From: an uncultured Collinsella sp.
GTDB lineage: Bacteria; Actinomycetota; Coriobacteriia; Coriobacteriales; Coriobacteriaceae
NCBI GenBank assembly: GCA_900546825.1
Contig: UREE01000012.1
Location: 1 to 39,727 of the forward strand
Reading direction: 5' to 3'
Length of the DNA: 39,727 nucleotides
A program made the translations under genes and the position numbers. The notes under the pieces are model-generated. The model was not told the DNA's origin and did not search any database. It saw only the letters and a program-made list of their open reading frames with translations. Numbering within the stretch: position 1 is the first letter of the stretch; each line of letters begins with the position of its first letter. This document shows positions 15,514-24,150 of this stretch, one piece after another.

Positions 15514-16342
15514 TGATGGCCTCCTTATGGGCAGCGAAATCGGCGATGATCTGGGCATATTCCTCATCGTTGGGCAGGTGATGATGCCAGGCGGCCTTGT
15601 CCTCCATAATGGGCGAGCCATAGCCCTTCACCGTGTTGAGGATAATGACCGTGGGCTTTCCGCAGGTCTCGGCCGCAAGCGTCAGCGCGGCGTCAATGGC
15701 CTGGATGTCGTTGCCCGGAATGGAAAGCACGTTCCAGCCGAAGGCAGCCCAGCGCTCCTCCTGCGAATCCTGCTTCATGACGTCCTCGGTGCTGCCGCTG
15801 ATCTGCAGGCGGTTGCGGTCCACGAGCGCGCACAGGTTATCGAGCTGGTAGTTGCCACCGCTCATGGCGCCTTCCCAGACCGAGCCCTCGGCAAGCTCGC
15901 CGTCGCCCATGATGGTGTAGACGCGGTAGTCGCGGCCGTCCATCTTGCCGGCAAGCGCCATGCCCACGGCCACGGGCAGACCGTGACCCAGCGAACCGGA
16001 GTTCATCTCGATGCCCTTGAGCTTGTTGTTGGGGTGACCGATGTAGGGGCTGCCGAACTTGGAGAAGCGGGCCTTGACGTCGTCGAGGTCAAGATAGCCC
16101 TCGTGGCAGAGCACCGCGTAGTAGGCTTCCATGGCGTGGCCCTTGGAAAGTACGAAGCGGTCGCGGTTGGGATCGTCGACGGTCTCGGGCGAAATGTTGA
16201 GGTGGTTGGCATAGAGGGTCATGAGGGCGTCAATCACCGACATGTCGCCGCCGATGTGGCCGCCGGCGCCGGCCATGATGATATCAACGCAATCGCGGCG
16301 AAGGTCCCAGCGCAGGGACTCAAGCTCTTCGATAGTTGCCAT
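15506..16342 (-). CDS. Transketolase, N-terminal subunit (thiamine diphosphate-binding)
   Basis: A 278-residue first half of a split transketolase that binds thiamine diphosphate and a divalent metal. H29 in AGGHIGG, the SKGHA and GSLGHG segments, and the ThDP motif from GDGELAEG (147-153) to N177 are all present. The start lies two bases after the isomerase stop, and the stop overlaps the C-subunit start. The four genes therefore form one tight transcript: isomerase, this subunit, the C subunit and, after a spacer, the kinase. It corresponds to AptA if the operon serves D-apiose. Confidence 0.94.
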   Translation of the reverse strand: MATIEELESLRWDLRRDCVDIIMAGAGGHIGGDMSVIDALMTLYANHLNISPETVDDPNRDRFVLSKGHAMEAYYAVLCHEGYLDLDDVKARFSKFGSPYIGHPNNKLKGIEMNSGSLGHGLPVAVGMALAGKMDGRDYRVYTIMGDGELAEGSVWEGAMSGGNYQLDNLCALVDRNRLQISGSTEDVMKQDSQEERWAAFGWNVLSIPGNDIQAIDAALTLAAETCGKPTVIILNTVKGYGSPIMEDKAAWHHHLPNDEEYAQIIADFAAHKEAING

Positions 16343-16344
16343 TT

Positions 16345-17745
16345 CTACTCTCCTCGCAGGTAGGCTTTGACGTCTTCTTCAATCGGGTCGTATAAGTCGG
16401 GGGCAATGCCGATGTACTTGCACGCCTCGTAGAGCACCGGCACCACGTTGGCGTGAATGGCGACGCAGTGGTGGATGTAGGGACCCTCGACGATCTTGGC
16501 CTCGAGGCGCTTGAGGTTGTCGACCTCGACCCACAGGTAGGTGCCCATGCCGGTCGGGCCGTCGATGCCGCGGGCGTTGCCCAGCAGCAGCGAGTACTCG
16601 CAGTTGTCGCCGTCAAAGCGGGCAAGGGTGAGGTCGCCGTGCTTGGCCTCGGCCGTCAGCGCGCCGGGGTGATCGAAGGCCAGCGGGTAGGTGAGCTTGG
16701 GCTTGACGGCCGCGCAGCTGCAGGGCCAGGGTCCGCAGTGCTGCAACAGCTCGCCGTTCTCGTTATCGGGATGGCGCACGGTCCAGTCGGCGAACATGCC
16801 GCGGTGACGGCCCAGGTCGGCGGCCTCGACCATCAGCGCGGTGATGGCGCCGTGGATATCGGTCTCGCACACGACGGGGATACCCATCTCGTTGAGGATG
16901 GCGTTGGCGGCGCAGGGCATAATGCCCAGCTCGTCCTGCAGGGCGTTCCAGCACTGGATGGCACCGGCGTTGCAGCCGTACTTCTTTACCAGGCGCTTCA
17001 TGGCAATGGCGAGTCCTGCGACCGCGGGAACCTTATCCTCGGGGATGCAGATCTCAAAGCTGTCGCTAATGTGGGCGAGCATGGCGGCCATGGCCTGCTC
17101 GTCGGTCTGGGCGTCGCGCACGGCCTGGACAAGCTCAGTCATGGGAATGGGCGAAAGCTGGATGTTGAACTTCTCGAGCAGCTCGCCCTCGTTGCACATG
17201 GTCGACCAGAAGTCGAACGGACGGGTGGCCATCTGCAGAATACGGGTGTGCTTGAAGGTCTTGACCACGTTGCACACGGCCAGGAAGTCCCAGACGCCGC
17301 GCTCGAACTCGGGATCGGTCAGGCGGCAGTTGGTCATATAGGTAAAGGGAACCTGGAAGCGGCGCAGGACCTTGCCGGTGGCGAACAGGCCGCACTGGCT
17401 ATCGCGCAGGCGGGTGCCGTCGGGCTCGGGGCGCTCGTCGCGCGGGCCCCACAGCAGCACGGGCAGGCCGAGCTCACGGGCAAGGCGGGCGCAAACGTAC
17501 TCGGTGCCAAAGTTGGCGTGGCACAGCATGATGCCATCGACGCCCTCGGCGCGGAACTTCTTGACGATAGGCTCGATATGGCTGTCGTCGAACAGCAGGC
17601 CCTCGTCATTGATGTCGTCGATATCCACGATGTCGACGCCAATCTCGCGCAGGCGATCAGCCGTAAGGCCGCGATACTTGATCGCGTCCGGCGCGCTAAA
17701 GATACTGCGGCGTGTGGGCACAAAACCGAGCTTGATCTTATCCAT
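16345..17745 (-). CDS. L-fucose/L-arabinose isomerase family protein
   Basis: A 466-residue aldose-ketose isomerase of the fucose/arabinose isomerase superfamily. The N-terminal half has the Rossmann-like start KIKLGFVPTRR and GIMLCHANFGTEYVC. The central segment VVCETDIHGAITALM (E294, D296, H298) and the C-terminal GPYIHHCVAIHANV are where the Mn-binding residues of the family lie. The substrate cannot be read directly. As first gene of an operon with split transketolase and an FGGY kinase, a branched or pentose aldose is likely, and D-apiose to D-apulose is my leading guess. GGGGAGG lies six bases before the ATG. The 130 bases upstream are A+T-rich with repeated TAAACAGA and TAAACGGTA words that probably bind the LacI-type regulator encoded just beyond. 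Confidence 0.85.
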   Translation of the reverse strand: MDKIKLGFVPTRRSIFSAPDAIKYRGLTADRLREIGVDIVDIDDINDEGLLFDDSHIEPIVKKFRAEGVDGIMLCHANFGTEYVCARLARELGLPVLLWGPRDERPEPDGTRLRDSQCGLFATGKVLRRFQVPFTYMTNCRLTDPEFERGVWDFLAVCNVVKTFKHTRILQMATRPFDFWSTMCNEGELLEKFNIQLSPIPMTELVQAVRDAQTDEQAMAAMLAHISDSFEICIPEDKVPAVAGLAIAMKRLVKKYGCNAGAIQCWNALQDELGIMPCAANAILNEMGIPVVCETDIHGAITALMVEAADLGRHRGMFADWTVRHPDNENGELLQHCGPWPCSCAAVKPKLTYPLAFDHPGALTAEAKHGDLTLARFDGDNCEYSLLLGNARGIDGPTGMGTYLWVEVDNLKRLEAKIVEGPYIHHCVAIHANVVPVLYEACKYIGIAPDLYDPIEEDVKAYLRGE

Positions 17746-17771
17746 GTGCGTCCTCCCCTAATCACATGTTC

Positions 17772-17882
17772 AGTAAACAGACGTGTGTTTCGTTTTGTTC
17801 TGTTTACTAAATCTTTTACTCTTTTGTTTAGTAGTCTAGCGTGAAAGTCCCGTAAACGGTAGAGAAATCAGCCTAAACGGTA
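17772..17882 (-). promoter_or_regulatory. Control region of the isomerase operon with LacI-type operator candidates
   Basis: A perfect 10-bp inverted pair AGTAAACAGA (17772-17781) and TCTGTTTACT (17799-17808), then two direct copies of TAAACGGTA (17853-17861 and 17874-17882) spaced 21 bases apart, about two helical turns. The TAAACA/TGTTTA word recurs before the regulator gene. Confidence 0.5.
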
Positions 17883-17911
17883 TGTAAACAATCTGAACAT
17901 ACAAGGGCAAC

Positions 17912-17937
17912 AAAAAGAGGGCCCCGAAGGACCCTCT
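17912..17937 (-). terminator. Terminator of the LacI family gene
   Basis: On the minus strand AGAGGG pairs with CCCTCT across a loop containing TCCTTCGGGG, followed by five T. It sits about 70 bases after the regulator stop. Confidence 0.8.
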
Positions 17938-18003
17938 CTTGGTAGCGTTATGTATGGTTGCCTTTGGCGGACTTTCCCGCTCTGAGGTCTGGCGCCGTTC
18001 TGC

Positions 18004-19014
18004 CTAGATTTCACGCACGCTCTGGCGCTCGACAAAATAGGTCGACACGGCCGTTTTGCAGGTATAGCTCTTGGGATTGCGGATGTTGCCCACCAGGCGG
18101 CGCACCGCGATCTCGCCCACCTCGTGTTTGGGAACATGCACCGTGGTGAGCGGCGGGTTGGAGAAGGCACCCAGAGATAGGTCATCAAAGCCGATGATCG
18201 AGACATCCTCGGGCACGCGAATACCATGCTCGTTGAGCGCGCGCATGGCGCCTACGGCGAGCACATCGTTTTCGGCAAAGAAAGCCGTTGGCAGATCCTC
18301 GCGCGAGGAATTGTCGAGCCACGCGCCCATGTCGCGATAAGCGCCCTCGAGCGTAGTGCCCAGCGTGACGCGCCATGCCGGATTGGCCTCGAGGCCCGCA
18401 TCCTCAAGCGCTTGGCGATAACCGCGCTCGCGGTCCTTAAAGTTGCGGATACGAAGGTCGCCCGCCAGATAGCCGATTTGCTTGTGACCTTTCTCGATAA
18501 GGTAATCCACGGCACGCAGCACCGAATCGGTATTGGCAATGACCACGGCATCGAAGTACTGGCGGTCGCTCCAGCCATCGAGCACAATCAGGTGGGCGGC
18601 GGCGTTAGCGAACAGGGCGTAGTCCTCCTCGCCCAACTCTGTACCCATTAGTACAATAGCGGCGGCCGGATCGGCAATCAGGCCCTCGACCTGCGGGCGC
18701 ACGGCGTCCAGGTCGCTAAAGTCGAGCGAGACAAAGCTCGTGCTCATGCCGTGGCGACGCGCCTGGCGCTCTACGCCCTCAATAACCGCGGGATGGAAGG
18801 TGCTCTCATCCAGGATGGCGCCCGTCTTGCGCGCGAGCACAAACTGAATGCTCTCGAGCTGCGTCGACTGTTGGTAGCCGAGCGATTGTGCACATTCCAG
18901 GATGACCTTGGCAGTCTCCTCGCTCACGCTGCGCTTGCGGTTGAGCGCGTTGGACACGGTCGCAGGCGAAAAACCGGTGATGCGGCTAATCTCGCGGACA
19001 CTTGCTTTAGCCAT
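18004..19014 (-). CDS. LacI family transcriptional regulator
   Basis: A 336-residue sugar-responsive repressor. The N-terminal helix-turn-helix and hinge helix read VREISRITGFSPATVSNALN, followed by a periplasmic-binding-protein-like effector domain (about 60-336) with IGFDDLSLGAF and TTVHVPKHEVGEIAVRRL. ATG at 19014 was chosen because AGGGGGA lies six bases upstream. It is encoded just upstream of the isomerase/transketolase/kinase operon in the same direction but ends in its own terminator, so it probably represses that operon. TAAACA and TGTTTA half-sites before its own gene suggest autoregulation. Confidence 0.92.
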   Translation of the reverse strand: MAKASVREISRITGFSPATVSNALNRKRSVSEETAKVILECAQSLGYQQSTQLESIQFVLARKTGAILDESTFHPAVIEGVERQARRHGMSTSFVSLDFSDLDAVRPQVEGLIADPAAAIVLMGTELGEEDYALFANAAAHLIVLDGWSDRQYFDAVVIANTDSVLRAVDYLIEKGHKQIGYLAGDLRIRNFKDRERGYRQALEDAGLEANPAWRVTLGTTLEGAYRDMGAWLDNSSREDLPTAFFAENDVLAVGAMRALNEHGIRVPEDVSIIGFDDLSLGAFSNPPLTTVHVPKHEVGEIAVRRLVGNIRNPKSYTCKTAVSTYFVERQSVREI

Positions 19015-19089
19015 TGTTCCCCCTAGCAACGGCCGTGGCGGAGCATCGCAGCTCGATGATTCGACAACTAAACGACCGCAAATTCAATC

Positions 19090-19111
19090 TAAACAGAATA
19101 GTAAATGTTTA
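19090..19111 (-). promoter_or_regulatory. Candidate autoregulatory operator of the LacI gene
   Basis: TAAACA and TGTTTA form a 6-bp inverted pair with a 10-base spacer about 75 bases before the start. The same words occur in the isomerase promoter region. Confidence 0.35.
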
Positions 19112-19183
19112 AGAGCTAGTTTAGCCTGTTGTCAAGCGAAGTGGCACGACTATTCCCCCAACGGGCGCATTTGCTCGGTAGCT

Positions 19184-19222
19184 AAAAAAGCCCCGTCCCA
19201 AATTGACTACTTGGGGCGGGGC
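19184..19222 (-). terminator. Terminator of the ribokinase/nucleoside hydrolase operon
   Basis: On the minus strand GCCCCGCCCCAA pairs with TTGGGACGGGGC (one mismatch) and is followed by six T. It starts 12 bases after the stop codon. Confidence 0.88.
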
Positions 19223-19233
19223 GCAGAAAGCGT

Positions 19234-20208
19234 TTAGCCCAGGACGCGGGCCATGCGTGCCTTGAACTCGGACAGAAAGCGCGGGGCATCCACGGTCAGC
19301 GCCACAAGCGCACTCTTGTCGGGATCGGACAGGCGGTGCTCGTCGCAGATGGTGCGACCGCGGTACTCGCCCAGCAGGTCAACGCGCAGATTGCAGCCGA
19401 GCGCGCCCACGAGCGTGGGGTCAATCGCCACGGCAACGGCCAGGGGGTCGTGCAGCGCACAACCGCCCAGGTAGGGAGCGTTCATCTCGTACGAACCGAT
19501 GTAGTGCTCGACCATGCTCGCAAATGCGCAGCCCGCCATGGTGCCCGAGCCCGTCCAGCCGGCAATGTCGCGGCGCGTAAGCACCACGCGATGCGTCACG
19601 TCCAAGCCCACCATGGTGAGCTTGCGGCCCGAGCGCAGCACGGCATCGGCCGCCTCGGGATCACTTGCCATGTTGGCCTCGGCGCCCGCGCTCACGTTTC
19701 CGGGCACGGTAAGCGCACCGCCCATCACAACCACGCGACCGATAGACATCATCGCCGCCGTATCTCGCTCCAGGGCAAGGGCCAGGTTGGAGAGCGGGCC
19801 GGTCGCGACGTAGATCAGATCGGGGCCATAGGTGCGCGCGGCATCGATCAGGTAATCGACCGCCGCGTTACCGTCGGCCGACGTCGCCCCCACCGGCTCG
19901 TACGGCGACGCAGGCACGCTCGCCCCGCCAATGCCGTTCTTGCCATGGATGAGCGTGGTGGACGCCGGCGGCGTATAGGGCTCAGTCGCCTTAATGGGAC
20001 GATCGGCGCCCAGGTACACCGGAACCTCGGGGCGACCCAGCAGATCGAGCACCGCCAGGCAGTTGTGCGCCGATTGCTCGACGCGCACGTTGCCAAAGCA
20101 CGTGGTGATGCCCACGAGCTCCACCTCGGGGCTCGCGATGGCATAAGCCAGCGCCATCGCATCGTCCACACCCATATCCAGATCAAGGATCAGCTTCTTG
20201 GTTGCCAT
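19234..20208 (-). CDS. Inosine-uridine preferring nucleoside hydrolase
   Basis: A 324-residue nucleoside N-ribohydrolase that splits ribonucleosides into base and ribose. The Ca-binding cluster is in LDLDMGVDDAMA (D11, D15, D16; the family norm is DTDPGIDDA), with GNVRVEQSAHN, the TGPLSNLAL loop and VVMGGAL as further family marks. AHNPDPEA-type residues near the C terminus appear here as CALHDPLAVA, which supplies the last metal and substrate contacts. It follows ribokinase by 30 bases, so the released ribose can be phosphorylated at once. A nucleoside transporter is not in the window. Confidence 0.93.
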   Translation of the reverse strand: MATKKLILDLDMGVDDAMALAYAIASPEVELVGITTCFGNVRVEQSAHNCLAVLDLLGRPEVPVYLGADRPIKATEPYTPPASTTLIHGKNGIGGASVPASPYEPVGATSADGNAAVDYLIDAARTYGPDLIYVATGPLSNLALALERDTAAMMSIGRVVVMGGALTVPGNVSAGAEANMASDPEAADAVLRSGRKLTMVGLDVTHRVVLTRRDIAGWTGSGTMAGCAFASMVEHYIGSYEMNAPYLGGCALHDPLAVAVAIDPTLVGALGCNLRVDLLGEYRGRTICDEHRLSDPDKSALVALTVDAPRFLSEFKARMARVLG

Positions 20209-20238
20209 TGTTCTACTCCGCTTCTCCGTCTTTATCGT

Positions 20239-21201
20239 TTAACCAAACCAATGTTCAACTTCGGCACGCGTGGGAATCGATTGCTGAGCGCCCAGGCGCG
20301 ACACCGTCACCGCCGAGGCGCGAGCACCCGCGGCCATGCACTCAAAGAGCGGCAAGCCCTCTAGGCGAGCCGCCGCCAACGCGCCGATAAACGTATCGCC
20401 GGCCGCCGTGGTGTCGACCACCGAGCTCGAAAGCGCCGGCATGCGCAGCAGCTCGCCGTCATCACCGAGCGTAACCGAGCCGGCACCGCCCAGCGTAATG
20501 ACCGCGGCGCCAGCGCCTTTGCCGAGCAGGGCATTAAGCGCTTCGACACAACTCGCGTCATCTGCGGGTAGAATGCCCGTCAACGCCTGGCATTCGGTCT
20601 CGTTGGGGCAGACCAGGTCGACTGCGGGCCACGCACCCGCCGGCAGGGCGCAGGCCGGCGCGGGGTTAAAGACCGTATAGAACCCCAGCCTGTGGGCGCA
20701 AGAGAGCGCTGCGGCCGTCGCCGCAAGGTCACATTCGCCCTGGGCGATAAAGACGCTTCCGGCAGCCGGGGCAATCTCTCTGGCGCCTCCGTCGAGCCCA
20801 TCGGCCACCAGGTGCCTCAGCGCACAGGCCACATCATCGCCTGCAAGCGCATGGTTGGCACCCGGCGACAGCACGATGCGGTTGTCGCTCTCACAGCGAA
20901 TGATGGTCGCCGTGCCCGTCTCCACGTCGTCGCGCCGCGCCACGAACTCAACGCCCACGCCGGCATCCTGAAGCCCCGCCACCAGCGCATCGCCAAACGC
21001 ATCGCGCCCGACCGCGCCGATCATGCACGTGCGCGCACCCATGCGCGCGGCGGCGACGGCCTGGTTAGCGCCCTTGCCACCAGCATTGGTGATAAAACCG
21101 CTGCCACCGACTGTCTCGCCCGCGCGCGGCATGCGCTCGCACGCCACTGAAAGGTCCATGTTCATACTGCCGAACACCGCAACAATGCCGTTGTCTGCCA
21201 T
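20239..21201 (-). CDS. rbsK: Ribokinase
   Basis: A 320-residue PfkB family kinase that converts ribose to ribose 5-phosphate. The first signature GSMNMDLSVACERMPRAGET, the GGKGANQAVAAARMGA motif and the C-terminal anion-hole motif DTTAAGDTFIGAL are all present. ATG at 21201 has GGAGG six bases upstream; the earlier in-frame start at 21234 does not. It forms an operon with the nucleoside hydrolase behind it. An 18-bp palindrome GTTCAC-N6-GTGAAC lies 75 bases upstream beside an A+T-rich promoter-like stretch. Confidence 0.93.
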   Translation of the reverse strand: MADNGIVAVFGSMNMDLSVACERMPRAGETVGGSGFITNAGGKGANQAVAAARMGARTCMIGAVGRDAFGDALVAGLQDAGVGVEFVARRDDVETGTATIIRCESDNRIVLSPGANHALAGDDVACALRHLVADGLDGGAREIAPAAGSVFIAQGECDLAATAAALSCAHRLGFYTVFNPAPACALPAGAWPAVDLVCPNETECQALTGILPADDASCVEALNALLGKGAGAAVITLGGAGSVTLGDDGELLRMPALSSSVVDTTAAGDTFIGALAAARLEGLPLFECMAAGARASAVTVSRLGAQQSIPTRAEVEHWFG

Positions 21202-21275
21202 GGAAACCTCCTCGTCTACAGGCCTTACGCCCACCGTCGGCGTCGATCGTGCGCTCTCGCACCCCTATAACTTTA

Positions 21276-21293
21276 GTTCACTTTGATGTGAAC
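21276..21293 (-). promoter_or_regulatory. Palindromic operator candidate for the ribokinase operon
   Basis: GTTCAC and GTGAAC form a perfect inverted pair with spacer TTTGAT, in the divergent gap between ribokinase and the acyltransferase gene. A TTATAG-like -10 lies just downstream on the minus strand, so a bound repressor would block that promoter. Confidence 0.45.
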
Positions 21294-21386
21294 GCACCCT
21301 TGAGGTTGCGCCAGCAGCAAGCATTCACAGGAGCAGGCAGCTACAATGAATATGTGCCGATTATTCTCGTCATTGGATGATGTTTT

Positions 21387-23603
21387 ATGGAACAATTCTC
21401 GCAATCGGGCTCGCGCGGTCGACGCCGCACGGGCAACGAGCCGGCGCCGCACGAACGCGTGAAGGGCGAGCGCCGTGCCAACGAGCCGCGACGCACCGCG
21501 AGCCCCCATCGCGCTTCTGCCAACAACGCTGGCCGCGCCAACACTCCCGCCGCGGAGCAGACGCCTGCTCGCCCCAAGTCCCGCTACATCCCTGCGCTCG
21601 ACGGCCTGCGCACGCTTGCCGTCGTCGCGGTGGTGCTCTATCACCTCAACCTCACGTGGGCTCAGGGCGGCCTGCTTGGCGTCACGATCTTCTTTGTGCT
21701 TTCGGGCTATCTGATCACGCGCTTGCTGCTCAACGAAGTCGCTAAGACCGGCCGCATCGACCTCAAGAGCTTCTGGATCCGCCGCATCCGTCGCCTGGTC
21801 CCCGCCGTGGTAACGGTAGTGTTCGTGACCTGCGCGCTGTGCACCATCTTTAACCACGTGATGCTCACCAAGATGCGTCCCGACATTCTGCCGTCGCTGC
21901 TGTTCTTTAACAACTGGTGGCAGATTATGCAGGACGTCTCGTACTTCAATGCTCTGGGCGATCCCTCGCCGCTTACGCACTTTTGGTCGCTCGCCATCGA
22001 GGAACAGTTCTACCTGGTTTGGCCCCCGCTGCTGCTCGCTATGGTATCCATGCACATGAGCAAGCCCAACACGCGCCGCATGGTTCTGGGCCTGGCTGCT
22101 GTCTCCGCCATCGCCATGATGGTGCTCTATAACCCCGCCGCCGACCCCAGCCGCGTGTACTACGGCACCGACACCCGCGTCTTCTCGCTGCTGCTGGGCG
22201 CCTGGATGGCCTTTATCCCCGATCGCGACCTGGCGCCGGTGTGTCTCGCTCATCGTTTGGGGCTCAATCGCCTGGCTGGCGCCGCCAAGCACGGCAAGAA
22301 CGCCGAGGGCAAGCCTAGCGAGAAGGCCGACAACGCAGCCGAGACCGTACCGGCTCAGCCGAGCGAACTCGTGCACTTTTGGTCCTCGCCCGCATCTATC
22401 GACGTGTTGGGCATCGTGGGCCTGGTTGGCCTTGCCGCCATGGTCGCGCTCACCAACGGCTACACCGCGTTCCAGTATCGCGGCGGCACGCTGTTATGCT
22501 CCATCCTCACGCTCATGGTCATCGCGGCCTGCGTGCAGCCCCAGGGAATGGTTGCCCGTGCGCTGTCCGCCGAGCCACTCGTGTGGGTCGGCAAGCGCTC
22601 GTACAGTATCTATCTGTGGCACTATCCGCTGCTGCTGCTTATGAACCCGGTCGCCAACATCAACGATACGCCCTGGTGGCAGTACATCTTGCAGGTACTT
22701 GCGGTGGTCGCCGTAGCAGAGTGCTGCTATCGCTTTATCGAGACGCCGTTTAGAAAGGGCGCCTTTGGGCGCACTGTCGCCGAATTCCGCGATGGCACAA
22801 CCACGCCCGCCAACTGGGCACGCGCGCATATTCCCGTGTGCGCCACTTGCGGCATCGTGCTTGTTATCGCGCTGGGCGGTCTGATCTTTGTGCCGGAGAC
22901 CTCCGCACTGAGCGGTGAGGGCGCCGAAGTCCTCAACAAGGAAGCCAAGAACACCGCGCCCACCGACCAGCAGGCGACCGACGGCACCGACAAGGACAAC
23001 GACGGCTTCCCCGATGGCTCCTACGACCTGTTGATGATCGGTGACTCCGTGTCGTTGCGCGCCGTTGATTCCTTCGACGGCGTGTTCCCGCACAGCCATA
23101 TCGATGCCGAAAAGGGCCGCCAGTTCGATGCGGGCCGTGCGACATTTGAGGGCTATCTCCAACAGAACCTTGCCGGCAAGATCGTGGTCTTTGCGCTGGG
23201 CACTAACGGCTTGGTAACCGACGACCAGATCGACGCCATCATGGCCGATGCAGGAGATAAGCGTATCGTGGTGTTTGTGAACACGCGCAGCCCGCAGCCG
23301 TGGGTTGGCTCTACCAATCAGGCCATCGCCAACGCCGCCACGCGCTACAAGAACGTGCGCGTTATCGACTGGTACGGATACAGCGCCAACCGCAACGACC
23401 TGTTCGACGGCGACGGCACGCACCTGTCGGCCACCGGCGTAACCGAGTACCTCAACCTCATCCACGATGCGGTCAAAAAAGACCTGCCCGTGCACCCCGA
23501 GGACCACGCCAACGATCCGCAGCCGGCAGCTGTCAAGTCCGCCGCCGACGCACTCGTCAATGCCCTCGCCTACAAGCCACACAAGCTGGGCACCGACAAG
23601 TAA
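21387..23603 (+). CDS. OatA-like O-acyltransferase with SGNH domain
   Basis: A 738-residue membrane acyltransferase. After a long Arg-rich cytoplasmic tail (1-65), the acyltransferase-3 domain begins with YIPALDGLRTLAVVAVVLYHL and contains about ten membrane segments with the FWSLAIEEQFYLVWP signature. An extracellular SGNH domain follows: the serine lies in GDSVSLR near residue 553, GTNG supplies oxyanion residues, and the Asp/His pair is in DGTHLS near 675-678. This layout matches OatA, which O-acetylates muramic acid in peptidoglycan and confers lysozyme resistance, but teichoic acid or polysaccharide acylation is possible. The ribosome site GGATGA is weak. The gene stands alone; a TACAAT box at 21342-21347 may be its -10. 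Confidence 0.88.
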   Translation: MEQFSQSGSRGRRRTGNEPAPHERVKGERRANEPRRTASPHRASANNAGRANTPAAEQTPARPKSRYIPALDGLRTLAVVAVVLYHLNLTWAQGGLLGVTIFFVLSGYLITRLLLNEVAKTGRIDLKSFWIRRIRRLVPAVVTVVFVTCALCTIFNHVMLTKMRPDILPSLLFFNNWWQIMQDVSYFNALGDPSPLTHFWSLAIEEQFYLVWPPLLLAMVSMHMSKPNTRRMVLGLAAVSAIAMMVLYNPAADPSRVYYGTDTRVFSLLLGAWMAFIPDRDLAPVCLAHRLGLNRLAGAAKHGKNAEGKPSEKADNAAETVPAQPSELVHFWSSPASIDVLGIVGLVGLAAMVALTNGYTAFQYRGGTLLCSILTLMVIAACVQPQGMVARALSAEPLVWVGKRSYSIYLWHYPLLLLMNPVANINDTPWWQYILQVLAVVAVAECCYRFIETPFRKGAFGRTVAEFRDGTTTPANWARAHIPVCATCGIVLVIALGGLIFVPETSALSGEGAEVLNKEAKNTAPTDQQATDGTDKDNDGFPDGSYDLLMIGDSVSLRAVDSFDGVFPHSHIDAEKGRQFDAGRATFEGYLQQNLAGKIVVFALGTNGLVTDDQIDAIMADAGDKRIVVFVNTRSPQPWVGSTNQAIANAATRYKNVRVIDWYGYSANRNDLFDGDGTHLSATGVTEYLNLIHDAVKKDLPVHPEDHANDPQPAAVKSAADALVNALAYKPHKLGTDK

Positions 23604-23626
23604 CGCGCAGCCAAATCTGCTTACAC

Positions 23627-23668
23627 CCGCAGGGGGGGCGTCGGCTGTGGCCGATGCCCCCCCTGCGG
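23627..23668 (+). terminator. Large hairpin after the acyltransferase gene
   Basis: 19-base arms, CCGCAGGGGGGGCGTCGGC and GCCGATGCCCCCCCTGCGG, pair fully with one G-U and a four-base loop, 23 bases past the stop. There is no T run, so it may block 3' exonucleases or end transcription with Rho rather than act alone. Confidence 0.6.
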
Positions 23669-23839
23669 CAGTTAGGGACGCTCCTTTTGTACCGGCACCT
23701 GGAAGCACTCCTGGCGCAGCCAATGAAGACCTCTACGGATGAATTCCAAGCCGCTCCGCCGCCCCAGACATCGTTTCCACGCCTCGCGCCTGCCCCAACC
23801 AATCAAAACAAGCCCTTTTTGCCGCAACCTCAAAGGTCT

Positions 23840-24069
23840 GTGGGCAAAAAAGGGCAAATATGAGTACTGTCACCATTTTAGTAGCAGCCAAAACAACCAA
23901 AAATGACGTCCGAGCGAACCGTATAACCCCCTAAAGCAGCCAACTTAACTAGTTTAAGGCGTATTGGAGTCAATTTTAATGAACATATTATCTGTTATGT
24001 TCATTATCTTCTTGGGTGTAAATGCTATTCACTTAGCAACAGTACTCATATTTGGCATTTTTTGTCCAC
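23840..24069. mobile_element. MITE-like element with 31-bp terminal inverted repeats
   Basis: The ends 23840-23870 and 24039-24069 are inverted copies matching at 28 of 31 positions, with an uninterrupted 16-base core CAAATATGAGTACTGT. The 230-base element is far more A+T-rich than its surroundings, carries no ORF, and contains an inner 9-bp palindrome AATGAACAT/ATGTTCATT at 23978-24005. No clear target duplication was seen. Confidence 0.65.
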
Positions 24070-24098
24070 TTCCATATAACTAACACCCTATAGCAGGC

Positions 24099-24131
24099 AA
24101 AAACAGGCCGCAGTCCATCGCTGCGGCCTGT
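24099..24131 (-). terminator. Terminator of the NRMT-like operon
   Basis: On the minus strand ACAGGCCGCAG pairs perfectly with CTGCGGCCTGT across a seven-base loop, followed by five T. Confidence 0.93.
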
Positions 24132-24150
24132 TCGGAAGCAAAAGCGGACG

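Larger units (their letters stand above)
23604..24150. other. 547-base non-coding interval
   Basis: Convergent gap between the acyltransferase and NRMT-like genes. It holds a strong hairpin at 23627-23668, a second hairpin at 23812-23855, a MITE-like A+T-rich element (23840-24069) and the NRMT terminator. I see no protein gene. Confidence 0.75.
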
